From NCBI GenBank assembly GCA_007922195.1, contig ML681990.1, positions 35,227,733 through 35,291,732 on the forward strand: a stretch of 64,000 nt of DNA, given 5' to 3'. The notes beneath the pieces are model-generated. The model worked only from the letters and a program-made list of their open reading frames with translations, made no database searches and was not told the DNA's origin. The position numbers and the translations under genes are program-made. Source of the stretch: Podocnemis expansa (lineage: Eukaryota > Chordata > Testudines > Podocnemididae). This document shows positions 47,456-59,808 of this stretch, piece after piece (position 1 is the stretch's first letter; each line of letters opens with the position of its first letter).

Positions 47456-47677
47456 AACAATCTAAGGCACTAACAGTATACTAAACACACTTAATTGTAT
47501 TAGTATGGAGAGAGATGGGATGGAGATTTGCGTTCAGGCCAAATAACTGACAGACAATAAAACTCTCAACCACTCCTTTATGAGAAGGGAACCAAAATCA
47601 TAACTCAAACCGATCCAACCACCACCTGCGCATGACAGCATTTGCAATAGTGAATTTCATGGCTCTTCAGATGCACA

Positions 47678-48788
47678 AAAGTTTTGAAGGACAGTGTAGA
47701 GAAGTATGGGTTAGATGCGTGGACTGTAAGGTGGATAGAAAACTGGCTAGATCAACAGTTTCAGCGTGTAGGAATCAATGGCTCCATGTCAAGTTGGCAA
47801 GCAATAACGAGTGGTGTGCCCCAGGGGTCGGTCCTGGGGCCAGTTCTGTTCAATGTTTTCATTAATGATCTGGATGATGGGATAGATTGCACACTTAGTA
47901 AGTTTGTGGATGATACCAAACTGGGGGGGAACGGTAGACACCCTAGAGGGCAGGGACAGGATTCAGGGAGACCTAGACAAATTGGAGCAGTGGGCCAAGA
48001 GGAATCTCATGAGGTTCAACAAGGACAAGTGTAAAATCCTGCACTTGGGACGAAAAAACCCCATGTACTGCTCCAGGCTGGGGAGTGATCAGCTAAATAG
48101 CAGCACTGGAGAAAAGGACCTGGGAGTCATGGTGTATGGGAAGCTGGATATGAGTCAGCAGTGTGCACTTGCTGCCAGAAAGGCCAATGGCACACTGGGC
48201 TGCATCAGAAGAAGTGTTGCCAGCAGATCGAGGGATGTGATCATTCCCCTCTATTCTGCACTAGTGAGGCCACATCTGGAATACTGTGTCCAGTTTTGGG
48301 CTCCCCACTACAAAAAGGACAGGGACAGATTAGAGAGAGTCCAGAGGAGGGCAACAAAAATGATCAAAGGGCTGGAGCACAAGCCCCATGAAGAAAGACT
48401 GAAGGAACTAGGCTTATTTAGCCTGCAAAAGAGAAGATTGAGGGGGGATTTGATAGCAACCTTCAACTACTTGAAGGGTTGCTCCAAGGAGGATGGAGCT
48501 CAACTGTTCTCGGTAGTAACAGAGGGCAGAACGAGAAGCAATGGTTTCAAGTTACAGCTGGGGCGGTCCAGGCTGGATATTAGGAAAAACTTCCTTACTA
48601 GGCGAGTGGTGAAGCATTGGAATAAGCTGCCTAGGGAGGTGGTGGAATCTCCATCTCTGGAGGTGTTCAAGGTCCAGCTGGACAAAACCCTGACTGGGAT
48701 GATCTAATGGGAGTGGTCCTGCTTTTTTTGGCAAGGGGTTGGACTAGATGACCTCGTGGGGTCCCTTCCAACCCTATGATTCTATGAT
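47678..48788 (+). mobile_element. CR1 LINE 3' portion, one frameshift
   Basis: A 5'-truncated CR1 of about 1.1 kb, antisense to DEPDC1B. It holds the RT palm motifs: [20 protein letters not shown], then the catalytic FVDDTKL near 47905. A run of seven G near 47924-47930 coincides with a frameshift. The rest is open in the frame 47904-48707 through [18 protein letters not shown] and [19 protein letters not shown]. The 3' tail ends CCAACCCTATGATTCTATGA. The limited damage suggests a fairly young insertion. Confidence 0.93.
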
Positions 48789-50702
48789 TAGCAAGTGTGA
48801 TACTCAAAGCTGCAGTTCTAAATGTGTGTGTGTTACCAGGATGATTTTACAAGGTAACTATATCTGGCTAAAATCAGTCACAAAAAGGATTTTAACTTCA
48901 AAGTTATGATTTTAAATTTCGTCACAAAATGAGTGTGAAAAAATAAGTAAAGCACAGAGTGAACTACATTGAACTCCATCCTATTCCACCTTTAAATAAT
49001 CAATGAATGATTTAAGGTGGAAAAAATCCTCAAACAGTTCAGAGGTTCTGCTGAATCAGAGGAACAGAGTATCAGATAATGGTTTGTAACCTTGCTTCTC
49101 CCCATTGTTATAGCCTTCTGATCCTTAATGTACTGTATGAATATATTGTACTGATGACTTTGGGGCAAATAACTCACAGAAGTGTACTTAGCTTAATATT
49201 CCCCAGCAGATATTCTCATAAACTGGATTGGGGGTTATTGGTGGAAATAAGATTTCTCAAAGGCTAATGAAGGATCATTACAACTAAGGGTTAAACATGC
49301 CAGACTGAAAGACGGCAAAGAAGAAATTGTCCACTGTCCATACTTGGGTTGGGATAAAGGATGAGGGTTGGGAACGTGGCAAAATGGGGAATACAAGTCA
49401 TTTAATACAAAGGGCATAGTTATTAAGGGAAGGTGGAAGTCTTGAGACAAGGAACTTTTTTTTAAAATAAAGAAAAAAGAAATGTTCCTGAGTTGCTAGA
49501 AACACCAATAACCAGGACTGATGGGAAAGTGAAATTAGGATTATGAAGAATTTTTGAACATAAAATGGTTGAGTGGAGCGAAACCATTTTGAAGCTTTGT
49601 TTCCCTTAACAGATTTAACAAAAAGATTCAAACACCTAAACACCTTCTCTCTATGGGGACTAAAAAAGGAATCAGAAAAAGATTGCTGGATGAGGGGACA
49701 ATGGTGGCACTGGAATTATGTCCAGACTTTTTAAATATGATTTTACTGTGAGAGATGTTAGAAAAGAAGAAATCCTTTGAAATTCCATAAGGCTTCCCTT
49801 TTATATAACATTTTAAGCTCATATGTCAGAAGCAGAACCAGCACACGAGGAAATAAGTTTCCTCTTTAAGATTAAAAATTTGCAAGCCAGCTAATTTGCA
49901 TCATCTATTGGAGTTGCTGAACATGATCTGTGTTGACCTCTGTCCTGCTAAACTGGAAAAAATATTTCCTGGTTCTAGATGAATAAGATAGCAATTAGGA
50001 CTGTAAATTAGTTATGACTAGATACATTATGAAGGTTCACCTGTAGTAAATGGATAGGGATTTTTATCCTTGACAGAAGAAGCAGTTAGTCAAATTTAAA
50101 ATGAACCTTGAGTGCCAGCTCCAGAAGGCTCATCTTATATGCTATCTATAGGTAGGGTTCCTACAGTATCCCCCCCCCCCCCATTTTCTTCTTCGTCCTT
50201 TCAGAATTGGGATCTCCACGGAGATCAAGAATAAAATTTTCTCCCCCAAAATCTGAACCATTAGCTCAACCACTGATACAACCCCTAGCCTTCCCCATGT
50301 GTGTTTGCATTTTGTCACTGAATTAAATTTTAGATAAAATGTCCATAATTGCCAATGGGATTTAGGACGTCAAGTCAGTTAGGAGCTTTTGAAAATTTTA
50401 CCCAGAGACAGGTCTCAACCCCCCATGTCATTACTCAGCCACCAAAAGCAATACTTTGTGATATGTAACAGGTATTGTCTCTCCTTTCACGATAACTTTG
50501 CCTTAACTACCCATGGTCTACTTAGTGTTGGCACAAGTATACTATGTACATAACATGTTACTGACAGGGGCAACTTATTCACACCATATGCCGTGCCTGA
50601 GATATCAGAAAGCATGCAAAAGCTTTAAGACTTGTCACGTTTTTAGAAACAGAAGGGAGAAATTTCATGTGATGACAGAAGAAACACTTCTATTAGCCAC
50701 AC
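48789..50702. other. DEPDC1B intron sequence
   Basis: No other feature recognised apart from a poly-C run near 50169-50182. Confidence 0.45.
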
Positions 50703-50879
50703 CTGGACTCTTCGAAGATGTATTACATGCTCTTCTATAACAGTCTGTAAGGAGGAGGGAACGTTCAAAATTTCTTGGCAGTTGTCTATCAGGAATGTTA
50801 CTAATTTAGCAGCAAGCAGTTCATCCAAGTCCACTTCATCTTTAGAGCGGAGGATGCAACGAGAAAACGACTGAACCAT
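50703..50879 (-). CDS. DEPDC1B: DEPDC1B exon, end of the RhoGAP-like domain
   Basis: A 177-nt exon (59 codons, phase 0 at both ends). It starts [20 protein letters not shown], continues [18 protein letters not shown] and ends HVIHLRRVQ before a GTGTGG donor. The acceptor is TTTCTTTCAG. The MVQ at the start is internal to the protein and is not a translation start, because the upstream exon ends GTRTL in the same phase. The segment covers the last helices of the RhoGAP-like fold in DEPDC1-family proteins. Confidence 0.95.
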
Positions 50880-50882
50880 CTG

Positions 50883-53698
50883 AAAGAAAGACCAGGAATC
50901 AACATTATATATATTTTTCCCTGTTTGCAGGAAAAATGTAAATGGTGTCAAAATGATCATTTAGAAAAGAGACAACAGCAGCCCAACAGCAGCAGCAGAT
51001 TTCCAATACATCAATATTAAAGAAGCATTGTATAACTGAAACTATTAAACCATGCCAATGAATATATTGCTTGCACCATATGTTAGATTGTTTCTGTGGT
51101 GCAAGTTACATAGCCTTTATTTCAGACAGACTACTGGAACTAAGCTCTGTCATTGTCGAAATCTGAAAAGATAGCCAGTTCACATGGGATATCAAATCAA
51201 GCAGAAAACAAGAGTAGTACTCCATTATAAATAAGCTTGGGGTTGTTGTGTAGTGGAAAGTCACCAGGTTATCTGGATTTCCTTATTATTAAACAAAGAA
51301 AATGTTTCCAGGTATGTCACAGGATGCACCCCCATGAATTTCTAAGGTATGAACTGTGTTAATTTCCTGTTCATTTTTGCAAGGTAATTGTATGATTTAC
51401 TGCAAAATATGCCATGCAAGGTTCCTTTATGAATGCTCATAACATGCTCTGCAATATTGTTATGGTATCTTGTTTCCTACAGCACCATACATAAGCCTAT
51501 GTGAAACATGTTTTCATGAATTTTACATGGCTCAGGGCGAGGCAAAGAACCAGAGAGGTCTCCCAGCATGTAAACAGAAAGGATGTATCACAAAGGCTAT
51601 GCAAACCCTGGGCTTCAGCCAGAGAGGAAAAAGATCACCTGAATAGGAGGTGGGGGGTGTTGTGCTTGGAGAAAGAAGTACATACACTGGGAACTGCTAG
51701 AGGCTTTTTGCCAAAGCATCTCCAGCTTGAAATATCTCTATCTAAAAGCAAGGACTGTACCTATCTGCATGGGCAGGATGGCCAGGCTGCAAGACCACCA
51801 GCAGCCAGCCATGTTGGTAAGATAGAAAATGGACTACTGCAGTAAACTTTAGGTTAGAATGTGTCTTATCTTTTATTTGGCATTGTTTAACACCTGACGG
51901 GTTAATTAATCAATTGTGCCTTGATTTGCTATATACTCACTTAGAATCATGTTTTAATCTATAAATTGGTGTTTTATGCATAGCTGTGTGCATTTTAGAA
52001 AGTGTGAAGGAGCAAAAAGCTGTCTGCATATCAGTTCCTTTGATAAGCTCACAGGCCAGAGTGTATGAGCTTGCAGTGATCTGGGAAGGATCCCAGTCCC
52101 TGCAAGACACAAGTTCTCGATGTGGCATCTGGGCGCTGGAGGTGCTTGCTGGGGAATTGTCCCCTGAGCAGCTGGGAGACAGGCATCCACTACCTGGGAC
52201 CAATTACACACAGGAGGCTGGTTTGTACTGACCCAGGACGGGGAGTCCACCTAGCAAAGCAGGGTAAATCAGGGTCAGGGAGGCACAGTGGAACACCAAT
52301 CCAGATTCTGGGACGGGAACATCACTAAGTAATAGTAACTAGATTCCAGGCAGCTGTCCAGCTCATTTTCAACAGCTCTGGATGCAAACTACTCCAGCTG
52401 GTTAAACACAGGTGCAAGCTATAACACTATTTGTAATAATTACTTCCAATAATCCTATGTCTATTCTCCAGTCACTTCTTGCCATTGTAAGCACAGCAGG
52501 CAAATGGAATTCTGCTTCTCTACCATGCGCAATAGGCATTCTTCAACTGCTACTACCTTAAACCATTGCATAACATGCACACATAGGATAGATCAAACTG
52601 CTAAAAATAATGGCACTTAGGAGTTCATTATAATTTAAGAATTTTAATCAAGTTACTATTTAAAATTGAAGTATTAACAGCTAAAAAGCAACATGGGTAT
52701 TTGTACTGTGGTTTCATTTTACAGTGAGAAGGAAAATATTAGGTTTAGTTTTCTTTTGTGCTTTTATCTGTAATATACTTTTAAATGCAAATAGGCCCTA
52801 TTTGCATTCTCCCTTTTATTCTTTGCCACAGAATTTTTGCCATCTGTGTCTAACAGAAGAAAAGGCAACATGACTTGCACTGTTTTCTGTGCTTCCTTGT
52901 TTGTGCACTACCATCATTGCTGTTGGCAGCAACACAACACTAGAAACAGGGCTGGAGAGCGGGTATGACCACAAGCCAATGGACTAAGTAAATCAAAGTT
53001 TACGCTCAGTATATACAACGTCTCTCTAACCTGTAATCTCTGCCTGAAAAAGGCAGTGCCCTGCAGTCCACCTCACACATCACTCTCCCAGATGCAATTT
53101 CTGTGGAGATGAAGAAAGTAGATTACCACAGACAACACCCTTTAAATCCTGCTGTCTGGCTGAGTGGGAAACCAACCATCCATTCGCTTCCCTGAAGATC
53201 TTTTCTGCAGCAGTAGAGCCTCTTGGCCAAAACCCTCTTCTGTGTATCTGATACTCCATATTAAAACCGTAATAATCTTTCATAGCCCCAATTGTGGTTT
53301 CAAACATTAATAACAGAGTTTGACCACAGAGGTTTTCCTCAACTGTTAGAATATAAAGAAATATGGTATCTCAGGAGAATCTTTGATAAATAAATACAAT
53401 TGTTTGTGAAGGTTTCACCCAGAAGGCACCAAAGATTCTCAAAGTACAGCAGCCAGTTCAGTTTAAACAAATTTGATATTCTAGGAGACCAAATATTTGG
53501 GTTACAACTCATAGCTGTTATCCATTTTCATGAAAACAAGGAGACCTTCCAACTTCCAAATGGCACTCTTATCAGTCACTATCTGGTTGAAATAATCAAC
53601 TTTGTCTGCTAACATCTTCAAAGTTTACTGTAATTTTGTTATGTATTAACAAGAATTCATAAGTCTTGCCAGGTTTTCCACATTACAAATATTCATAC
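50883..53698. other. DEPDC1B intron sequence
   Basis: No further exon is recognised. The region 51300-52350 is somewhat GC-richer, with TGTCACAGGATGC near 51316, and might include a decayed LTR, but I cannot define its ends. Confidence 0.4.
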
Positions 53699-53865
53699 CA
53701 GTGTTCTGGTCCCAGCTGTGTCACAAAGAGGTGGCAGATCTTTGTTGAGGCTGATTCTTGCTATCATCTTCATCAGTAGTTGCAACTTTCTCCGATTTTC
53801 TGGTGGCAGCAAAATACAAGAAACCTGAAGTGCCTCAATGGCCTTTTTGTTTTTCTGCAGCAGAC
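53699..53865 (-). CDS. DEPDC1B: DEPDC1B exon, RhoGAP-like domain
   Basis: A 167-nt exon that starts after a split codon (one base from the previous exon) and ends in phase 0. It reads [20 protein letters not shown], then [20 protein letters not shown], and ends AGTRTL before a GTATGA donor. The acceptor is TTTAAATAG. This is the part of the RhoGAP-like domain where the [12 protein letters not shown] block is strongly conserved in DEPDC1B. The preceding exon was not found between here and the right edge of the window, so it either lies outside or I missed it. Confidence 0.95.
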
Positions 53866-54495
53866 CTATTTAAACAAGATGAGAGATTTACTTAAATTTA
53901 TTTCCTAGTTACATTTTTTCCAAAAATTTTAAAAAAAAAAATCTAAAATGTCTTTTCCAATTTCTCCTACCCACTCCGACACCCTAGCAGAATTCCATCA
54001 CACAAAGTTGAGGAACAGCACAATTTGAACTCACACATTTCCCCCTTAGGTACTAGGTCAGGAAATTCACTTAACTTCCTTCCAGTAAATTTGAAAATGA
54101 AACTTGAAAACATTACCAGCTTGTGATGTGAAAGAAAGAGGGGAAAGCCTATATAGGTATTTATGGCTGCAACAGGAGCAGTCACTGCACATCCAGTACT
54201 TTGTGCGTCTTCAATACCCCTCAAACCCAGGTATGTTTGCAATTTAAGAATCATCAAATGGAAAAGTGAAGGCTGAAGCGGTATCTGGAGAACCTAGCCA
54301 AAAACAGAATGCCCAAATCAACTGATAGCAGCTGTAAAACCAAGCTTCCAATGGATTATACCCACTTGAATGACAGATGAACAGATTTAGCCTCAGTCCA
54401 GCCCTAATAAATTCCTGAAAGGCAAAGAGCACAAGGCTTCAGTGTTCAATACTGTGCCAGCCTGGCAAGTAGTATTTTGAAAAAAAGCCATCTTT

Positions 54496-54836
54496 AGGGT
54501 ATGTCTACCCTTAAACTGCTGCAGCTGCACCATTTTTTTTTGTAGACTTTACCTACACTGACAGGAGAGTTCTCCTGTCAGCGCTGGCAATCCATCTGCC
54601 CAAGAGACAGTAGCCAGATCAACCAAAGAGGGTTTAGAGTCATTTATTGTCCTCTATTACTATCTATTCTTGCTCCTCTCAGTACACACAGTAGGCTGTG
54701 GATGCACAGCTGCTGGGAATTTTTCCCTCAGTGGTCAGTTTGGCATAGCTACATTTCTCGGGGTGTAGATTTTTTACATTCCTGAGAGACGTAGCTATGA
54801 TGATGCAAGTTCCCAGCACAGACCAGCCTAGACATT
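54496..54836. mobile_element. hAT-like MITE, diverged
   Basis: The left end reads TAGGGTATGTCTACCCTTAA, a form common in turtle hAT MITEs, and the right part has GAGAGACGTAGCTATG. The middle (about 54625-54735) resembles 56260-56390, so it probably carries a second inserted repeat. Confidence 0.4.
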
Positions 54837-56259
54837 TTGAATAAACTGCCAGTTAGCATGGAAAACATTAGGCTACATGCTGTGTTTATATTCTGTTGGA
54901 TATGAGCTATGTTGGAGGTGAAATGTGTAGGTGGAAGTGAGTTAGTGGTTTGAAACCTCATGACACTGTCAAGACCCGCTGAGTTGTTAAAAGTTATCTG
55001 GAACACTCATGTGAAAGTCAGCAACAGGAGGGGAATGACTGAGGCAGAAGGGTGCAGATGGCCCAGACTTGCACAAGTTGTCAAGAAAAGCCTCTCCAGA
55101 CTCCAGAAACTGGTTCATCACAGATGATAGACAGCTGGGCAGCTAAGACTATGGCGGTGAGACAAAATTGGGAAATGTCAAAGTCGGTTGCTTAGGAAAA
55201 GGAATCCTGAACTGAGGTATGAAATATTTTCCAAGGTTTGAGAAGGACAGTGGGCACTGCCAGATGTTCAGCACCAGAGTCTGTTCATAGGTTTTAACTG
55301 CAAATAGTAAATCACATGTTTATTAATTCAGTCTGGAGTAGAGCTGTGGTGAACTAGTAAAGCCCGCCAGATGAAGCGGTCACCAGCCTGACATGTGATT
55401 GCACAATAGGTGCCTCACTGGGTAATGCAGAGCATGTGCCTATCATTGCTGATTGAGTAATGCTAACTAGATAGAGAAGAATCCCCGAATTATGCAGAAT
55501 GTGAATTTAAGCAATGCATAAAAGATCATTCCAGCCTTGGGCCTCACTTTCTCTGCAGTTTGAAATTTATTCTGCACAATATCTTTAAGTTTAGCCACAT
55601 CTTTCTTCCACGTGAAAACAAACTGAATCCCCTAAAAACAAAAGAATAATTTCTGGATAATATTCATCTTTTCAGGAATGGCAATGAGCATGCTACCTCT
55701 CTCTCTGTGGTTCTAATGGCTAACTGTGATTTTCCCATGTATTTCTGCAAATGTTGTCCCCCTTGATTTTCTGCTCAACTGCAAAATTATCAGCTGAAGA
55801 ATGAAAAAAGAATGGTATCTTTTGAATTTAGAAGCAATGTACTTGCTCTCTGCACAACAATGATAGAGATCCGAAGTCTGAGTGCTTCATTCCTAAACTT
55901 GTGAAGATTTTGGCAACAAGTGCCTATTGTTTTAAAATTAAAAAGGAAGAAAAAAAAAAAAAACTTATTGACTGATATTTCAGGTAGTTTACAATAAAGC
56001 CTTTCAGTTAGTGTCATAACATGTGTACAGAAACATTTCACTGCAAAACTAACACTATTTAAAAGCTACATGGTTTATTGAACATATTTTGTTGTATCAT
56101 TAGCCCTTCTCCATTTTGGCAAATTATTTAAACACAACCATAACACTTAACACATTTTATATATAATTTATGAATTGTTAAACCTTTATTTGGGAGCTGA
56201 TAATTTGGAGGAGTGAGGGAGATGTCTCAGAAGACAGGAAATATGGAAAGTTGTGGGGC
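54837..56259. other. Unannotated stretch upstream of the recognised DEPDC1B exons
   Basis: Probably intron. I looked for the preceding DEPDC1B exon and did not find a convincing one. A poly-A run lies near 55950-55965. Confidence 0.4.
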
Positions 56260-56540
56260 TTAGAGTCATTTATTGTCATCTATTATCATCTATTGTTCCT
56301 GTAAGTACAACCATTAGGTATTTGTGCCCTGTATGCAGAGCTGCTGGAAAGTTTTTCCTCAGTGGTATCTGTCAGGTTGGCTCTAGCATTGTCTGGTGGT
56401 ACACAACCTTGGCACAATATAAAGAGTACCAGCCAAAACCTCACCCTCACAGTTCCTTCTTGCCAGCTAACTCCAACAGAAATGTTGGTTGTGGAATAGA
56501 CATGAACACCACATCTCGAAGAAAAAGAACAATTACTTAC
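56260..56540. mobile_element. DIRS terminal fragment next to element C
   Basis: Contains GAGCTGCTGGAAAGTTTTTC, CACAGTTCCTTCTTGCCAGC and ACACCACATCTCGAAGAA. These are the parts of a DIRS left terminal repeat in the same order and orientation as the copy that follows at 56541-56820. It is a second, diverged DIRS end set in tandem with that of C. Confidence 0.55.
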
Positions 56541-56954
56541 CAGTAACTTCTGTTCTTCAAGATGCACTGCTCACATCCATTCCAGTGTGGTGGTACATGC
56601 ACCAACATGCTCAGCTGCTGGAAAGCTTTTTGCCCTTAGCTTGCCCCACAGGGGCAGCAGCGGCACCCTCTGGAGTGGCACGCAATCACCTAGTATAATA
56701 GCTGCCGCTGACCCACTCCCCTCCCAGTCCCTTCTCTCCACTAACTCCAGAAGTGGGGATGGAGGCTGGGTGTGGAATGGATGTGAGCAGCACATCTCAA
56801 AGAACAAAAGTTACTTTAAGTAACTGTCCTTCTTCGAGCAGCTGCTCACATGCATTCCACTGTGGTGATTAACAAGTCTTACTTGGGAAGGTGGGCAAAG
56901 TTATGGTTTGTAAGTGCAGAGTACAGCCTAGCCAAAGGCAGCGTCATCTCTCGC

Positions 56955-57179
56955 CTACTGGACCAAGGCATAATGAGAAGTAAAGGTACGGACAGATGAC
57001 CACGTCGCTGCATGGCAAATGTCATGAATCAGAGCACGGACAAGTAAGGCTGCTGACAAGGCCTGTGCCCTGGTCGAATGTGCTCTCACTGTCCTCGGTG
57101 TAGGGACCTTCACTGCTTGGTAACACAATCTTATACAGGAGACAATCCAAGAAGAAATCGGATTTCCTTCTCTGACCAC
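56955..57179 (-). pseudogene. DIRS C tyrosine recombinase C-terminus
   Basis: The frame keeps the H-x-x-R box (RAHSTRAQALS) and the tyrosine (FTSHYALVQ), so the catalytic C-terminus is intact. The N-terminal part of the recombinase and the end of RNase H are missing. Sequence passes directly from here into RNase H at about 57180, which shows an internal deletion of over 1 kb compared with copy B. Confidence 0.8.
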
Positions 57180-57890
57180 CTTCCTTGAGTGCTGAGGTTG
57201 CGAATCAGGTGGGCACCCCCACTGAGATCAGATGCACCAGAGATCAATGTTATTGATGGTGTCACTGACCCAAATGAGATCCCTCCCAGGGTTGACTGAA
57301 GATTCTTCCACCAAGCGAGCTCCAATATCACCTTCCGCAGGACTGATACCACTCTGTCCATGGAGTGCCTGGTGGGACAGAAAACCAACCTCAACCAGAT
57401 CTGAAGCAATCTGAGGTGGAGACAGGCAAGGCGCACCACTGGTGTAGCCACTGCCATATGGCCTAGTAACCTCAGGCAATTTCTGCCTGTGGTTGTTGGG
57501 TTTCTCTCAAGAACAGAGATGGTGTCGGAAATAGCGTTGAACCTGGACACCGGAAGAGACGCCATGGATTTGGAAGAGTCTAGGACTGTGCTGATTAACA
57601 CCGGTTCAGAGAATAGAGTTCATGTGGATTTCTGTTCATTCACCATCAGCCCAAGGTGGAGGCAAAGGTTTTGCGTTATGCGTACCACAGACAAGACTTG
57701 ACTTCTTGATCGGCCCCTGAGGAGCCAATCATCCAGGTACAGGAAAATATGCACTCCTTTTCTTCTCAGGGCAGCCACCACTACTGCCATACATTTTGTG
57801 AACACCCTTGGGGCCAGTGCAAGGCCAAAGGGAAGGATGGTGAACTGGAAATGACAGGATCCTCTTAGGGAGCGCAAGAATGTTCTGTGG
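57131..57890 (-). pseudogene. DIRS C RT/RNase H, downstream part
   Basis: RT motifs FQFTILPFGLALAPRVFTK and YLDDWLL (near 57720-57740) lie in the frame 57620-57877. The connection and start of RNase H (GHMAVATPVVRLACLHL, ISGASDLSGGAHL) lie in the frame 57131-57601. The RT part stops at the LTR element and continues beyond it at 59814. Confidence 0.8.
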
Positions 57891-57894
57891 TGTG

Positions 57895-58097
57895 TGTAGT
57901 GATATGCTTGTAGAAGGTTGTGAATTTAGAGACACTCCCTAGCATGGGCCAGTGTTGTGTAAATTGGGAGACGTGCACCAGAGAAGATCTATCATGGCTG
58001 CCCCCAGGTACACACCTGGATACCTGTCTGTATGATTAAAGTTTATTCCTTACTCATTCAGTAGTATCGTCTTTAATGAACCCTCAAGATCATTACA
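57895..58097 (+). repeat. 5' LTR
   Basis: Starts TGTAGTGATATGC and ends AAGATCATTACA. It contains an ATTAAAG-type sequence followed by TTTATTCC near 58035-58050, a possible polyadenylation region. Confidence 0.9.
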
Positions 58098-58249
58098 TGG
58101 CATCAGAAGATGGTGAATGAGTTTGGAAACTACAAAGATGGAGGAAAATTCCTGCATTTGCACCTGAAAACAGAAGAACATCAGGAATCTCTGAAAACAA
58201 AGAAAGCCTTCAGCAAGTAAGTGTAAGCTCTAAACATGGATGTTTTACA

Positions 58250-59393
58250 GACTCCTTCACCTTTCCAAATGTCTGGTAAGGTTGTAATTCCACGAAGCCT
58301 CCAAAAAGAAATGTTACAGAAGATTCATAGAGGTCACTTAGGAATTGAGAAGTGCAAAGAACGAGCATGAGAGATCACGAATTGGCCACGAATCAATCAC
58401 GACATTACCAATGTGCTAAAAAACTGCTTGACATACAAGCCATGCCAACAGGCAGGGACACTGAGACCCCCACCCTGTTCCACAGAGACATTAAGAGAAG
58501 TAGGTCTGGATTTATTTACCTGGTATTCCAAGGATTACTTACTAATCACTGGTTATTACTCTTTATATCCAGAAATTTGCACAATGCATAGTACTAATAG
58601 TAATTCAGTGATCACTGGCATGAAAGGAATTTTCTCTAGACATGGAATTCCTGATGAGATCTTCAGCGACAATGGGCCACAATTTTCAAGTGCAGAATTC
58701 AGGCAATTTGCCTCAGATTGGGATTTTCATCACGAAACCTCCACTCCAAATTATCCCCATTCAAATGGACTGGTGGAAAGGTCTATACAGAGAGTAAAGA
58801 ACCTGATGAAAAAGACTTTTGAAAGTGTAGGTGATCTGTATGCAGCATTCCTGGTCTACCAAAGTACACCCCTGGAAAATGGCTTTGCTCTAGCTCAGCT
58901 GGTAATGGGATGAAGGATCAGATCTAATTTACCTATTACTGATAAACTGCTGCAATCTCAGAACAATGCTAACATTTGGAAGATGAAAGAAAACCAGAAG
59001 TGGAAGCAGAAATATTATTTTGATAGAAGGGCTCATGATCTTCCATTGCTTAACCCGGGCAATAGAGTGTGCCTAAGGAATCACTCCTCTAATACCTGGA
59101 GACAAAAAGATACTATTAAAAAACAGCTGCATCCACTATCTTATGTGGTCCACACTGATCAAGGGGACACATTTCAATGTAATTGACGGGATCTACGACT
59201 TACTCCAGAAAGTTCCTGCACTGTGGAAGTTGAGGTAGATTCTGGCATGCCTCCCCTGACTGATCCAATATCTTCAACACATGGTAATGAAATCATCAGG
59301 GAACAAGATAACTCAGACCTGAATGAAAGACCAGTACTGAGAAGATCTAGTCGAGTCATCAAACGTCCAGAAAGACTCACAGAGACTTGCTAA
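58250..59393 (+). pseudogene. Ty3/gypsy-type integrase remnant
   Basis: Integrase inserts the DNA copy into the host genome. The N-terminal H-H-C-C zinc motif is visible (HRGHLG, then NCLTYKPCQ) but is broken by a stop near 58368 and a frame change. The catalytic core lies in the frame 58413-58913: the first Asp in EVGLDLF, the second in FSDNGPQFSS and the Glu in NGLVERSIQ, so the D,D,E triad is still readable. After a stop near 58912 the C-terminal part continues (YYFDRRAHDLPLLNPGNRV, then RRSSRVIKRPERL) to a stop at 59391-59393. Not functional as it stands. Confidence 0.88.
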
Positions 59394-59604
59394 GATACGT
59401 AAGGGAGGTGGGTGGTAAAGACTCACTTGAGAGTGATGTGCTAGTAACCTCTCCTCTCTAGGTAGTTCAGATGCTGGATTTATGGACTGTTCTTCTGCAT
59501 GTTTTTTAGATAGCTGTTATGTGTTGTTAGATGTTAGTGCATGCATCATTAGCTACCTTTTATATGTATCTAGATGTTTACTTCTTTTCCTTAGGGGGGA
59601 AAGA

Positions 59605-59808
59605 TGTAATGATATGCTTGTAGAAGGTTGTGAATTTAGAAACACTCCCTAGCATGAGCCAGTGTTGTGTAAATTGGGAGATATGCCCCAGAGAAGATCT
59701 AACATGGCTGCTCCCAGGCACACACCTGGATACCTGTCTGTATGATTAAAGTTCTATTCCTTACTCATTCAGTAGTATCGTCTTTAATGAACCCTAAAGA
59801 TCATTACA
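59605..59808 (+). repeat. 3' LTR
   Basis: Starts TGTAATGATATGC right after the purine tract and ends AAGATCATTACA. It is followed by the GTGTG duplication. Confidence 0.9.

Larger units (their letters stand above)
57895..59808 (+). mobile_element. Ty3/gypsy-type LTR element, internally deleted
   Basis: Two LTRs of 203 and 204 bp with TGTA.TG/CATTACA ends bracket a short interior. The insertion is flanked by a perfect 5-bp duplication GTGTG (57890-57894 and 59809-59813). A primer-binding-like TGGCATCAGAAG follows the 5' LTR and a purine tract (59593-59604) precedes the 3' LTR. Only integrase remains; gag, protease, RT and RNase H are missing. The LTRs differ at about ten positions by eye, so the insertion is not very recent. 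Confidence 0.93.

Noticed and set aside
53228..53307. Minus-strand MFETTIGAMKDYYG, similar to the FEKDVFKTIADYYG part of DEPDC1B
   Set aside because: It lies downstream of the exon it should precede, lacks matching splice sites and loses similarity at once. Probably chance.
55548..55631. Exon-like 84-nt minus-strand segment with a TTTTTAG acceptor and GTGAGG donor
   Set aside because: It ends in phase 0, while the next DEPDC1B exon needs one leading base, and the peptide matches nothing I know in the protein.
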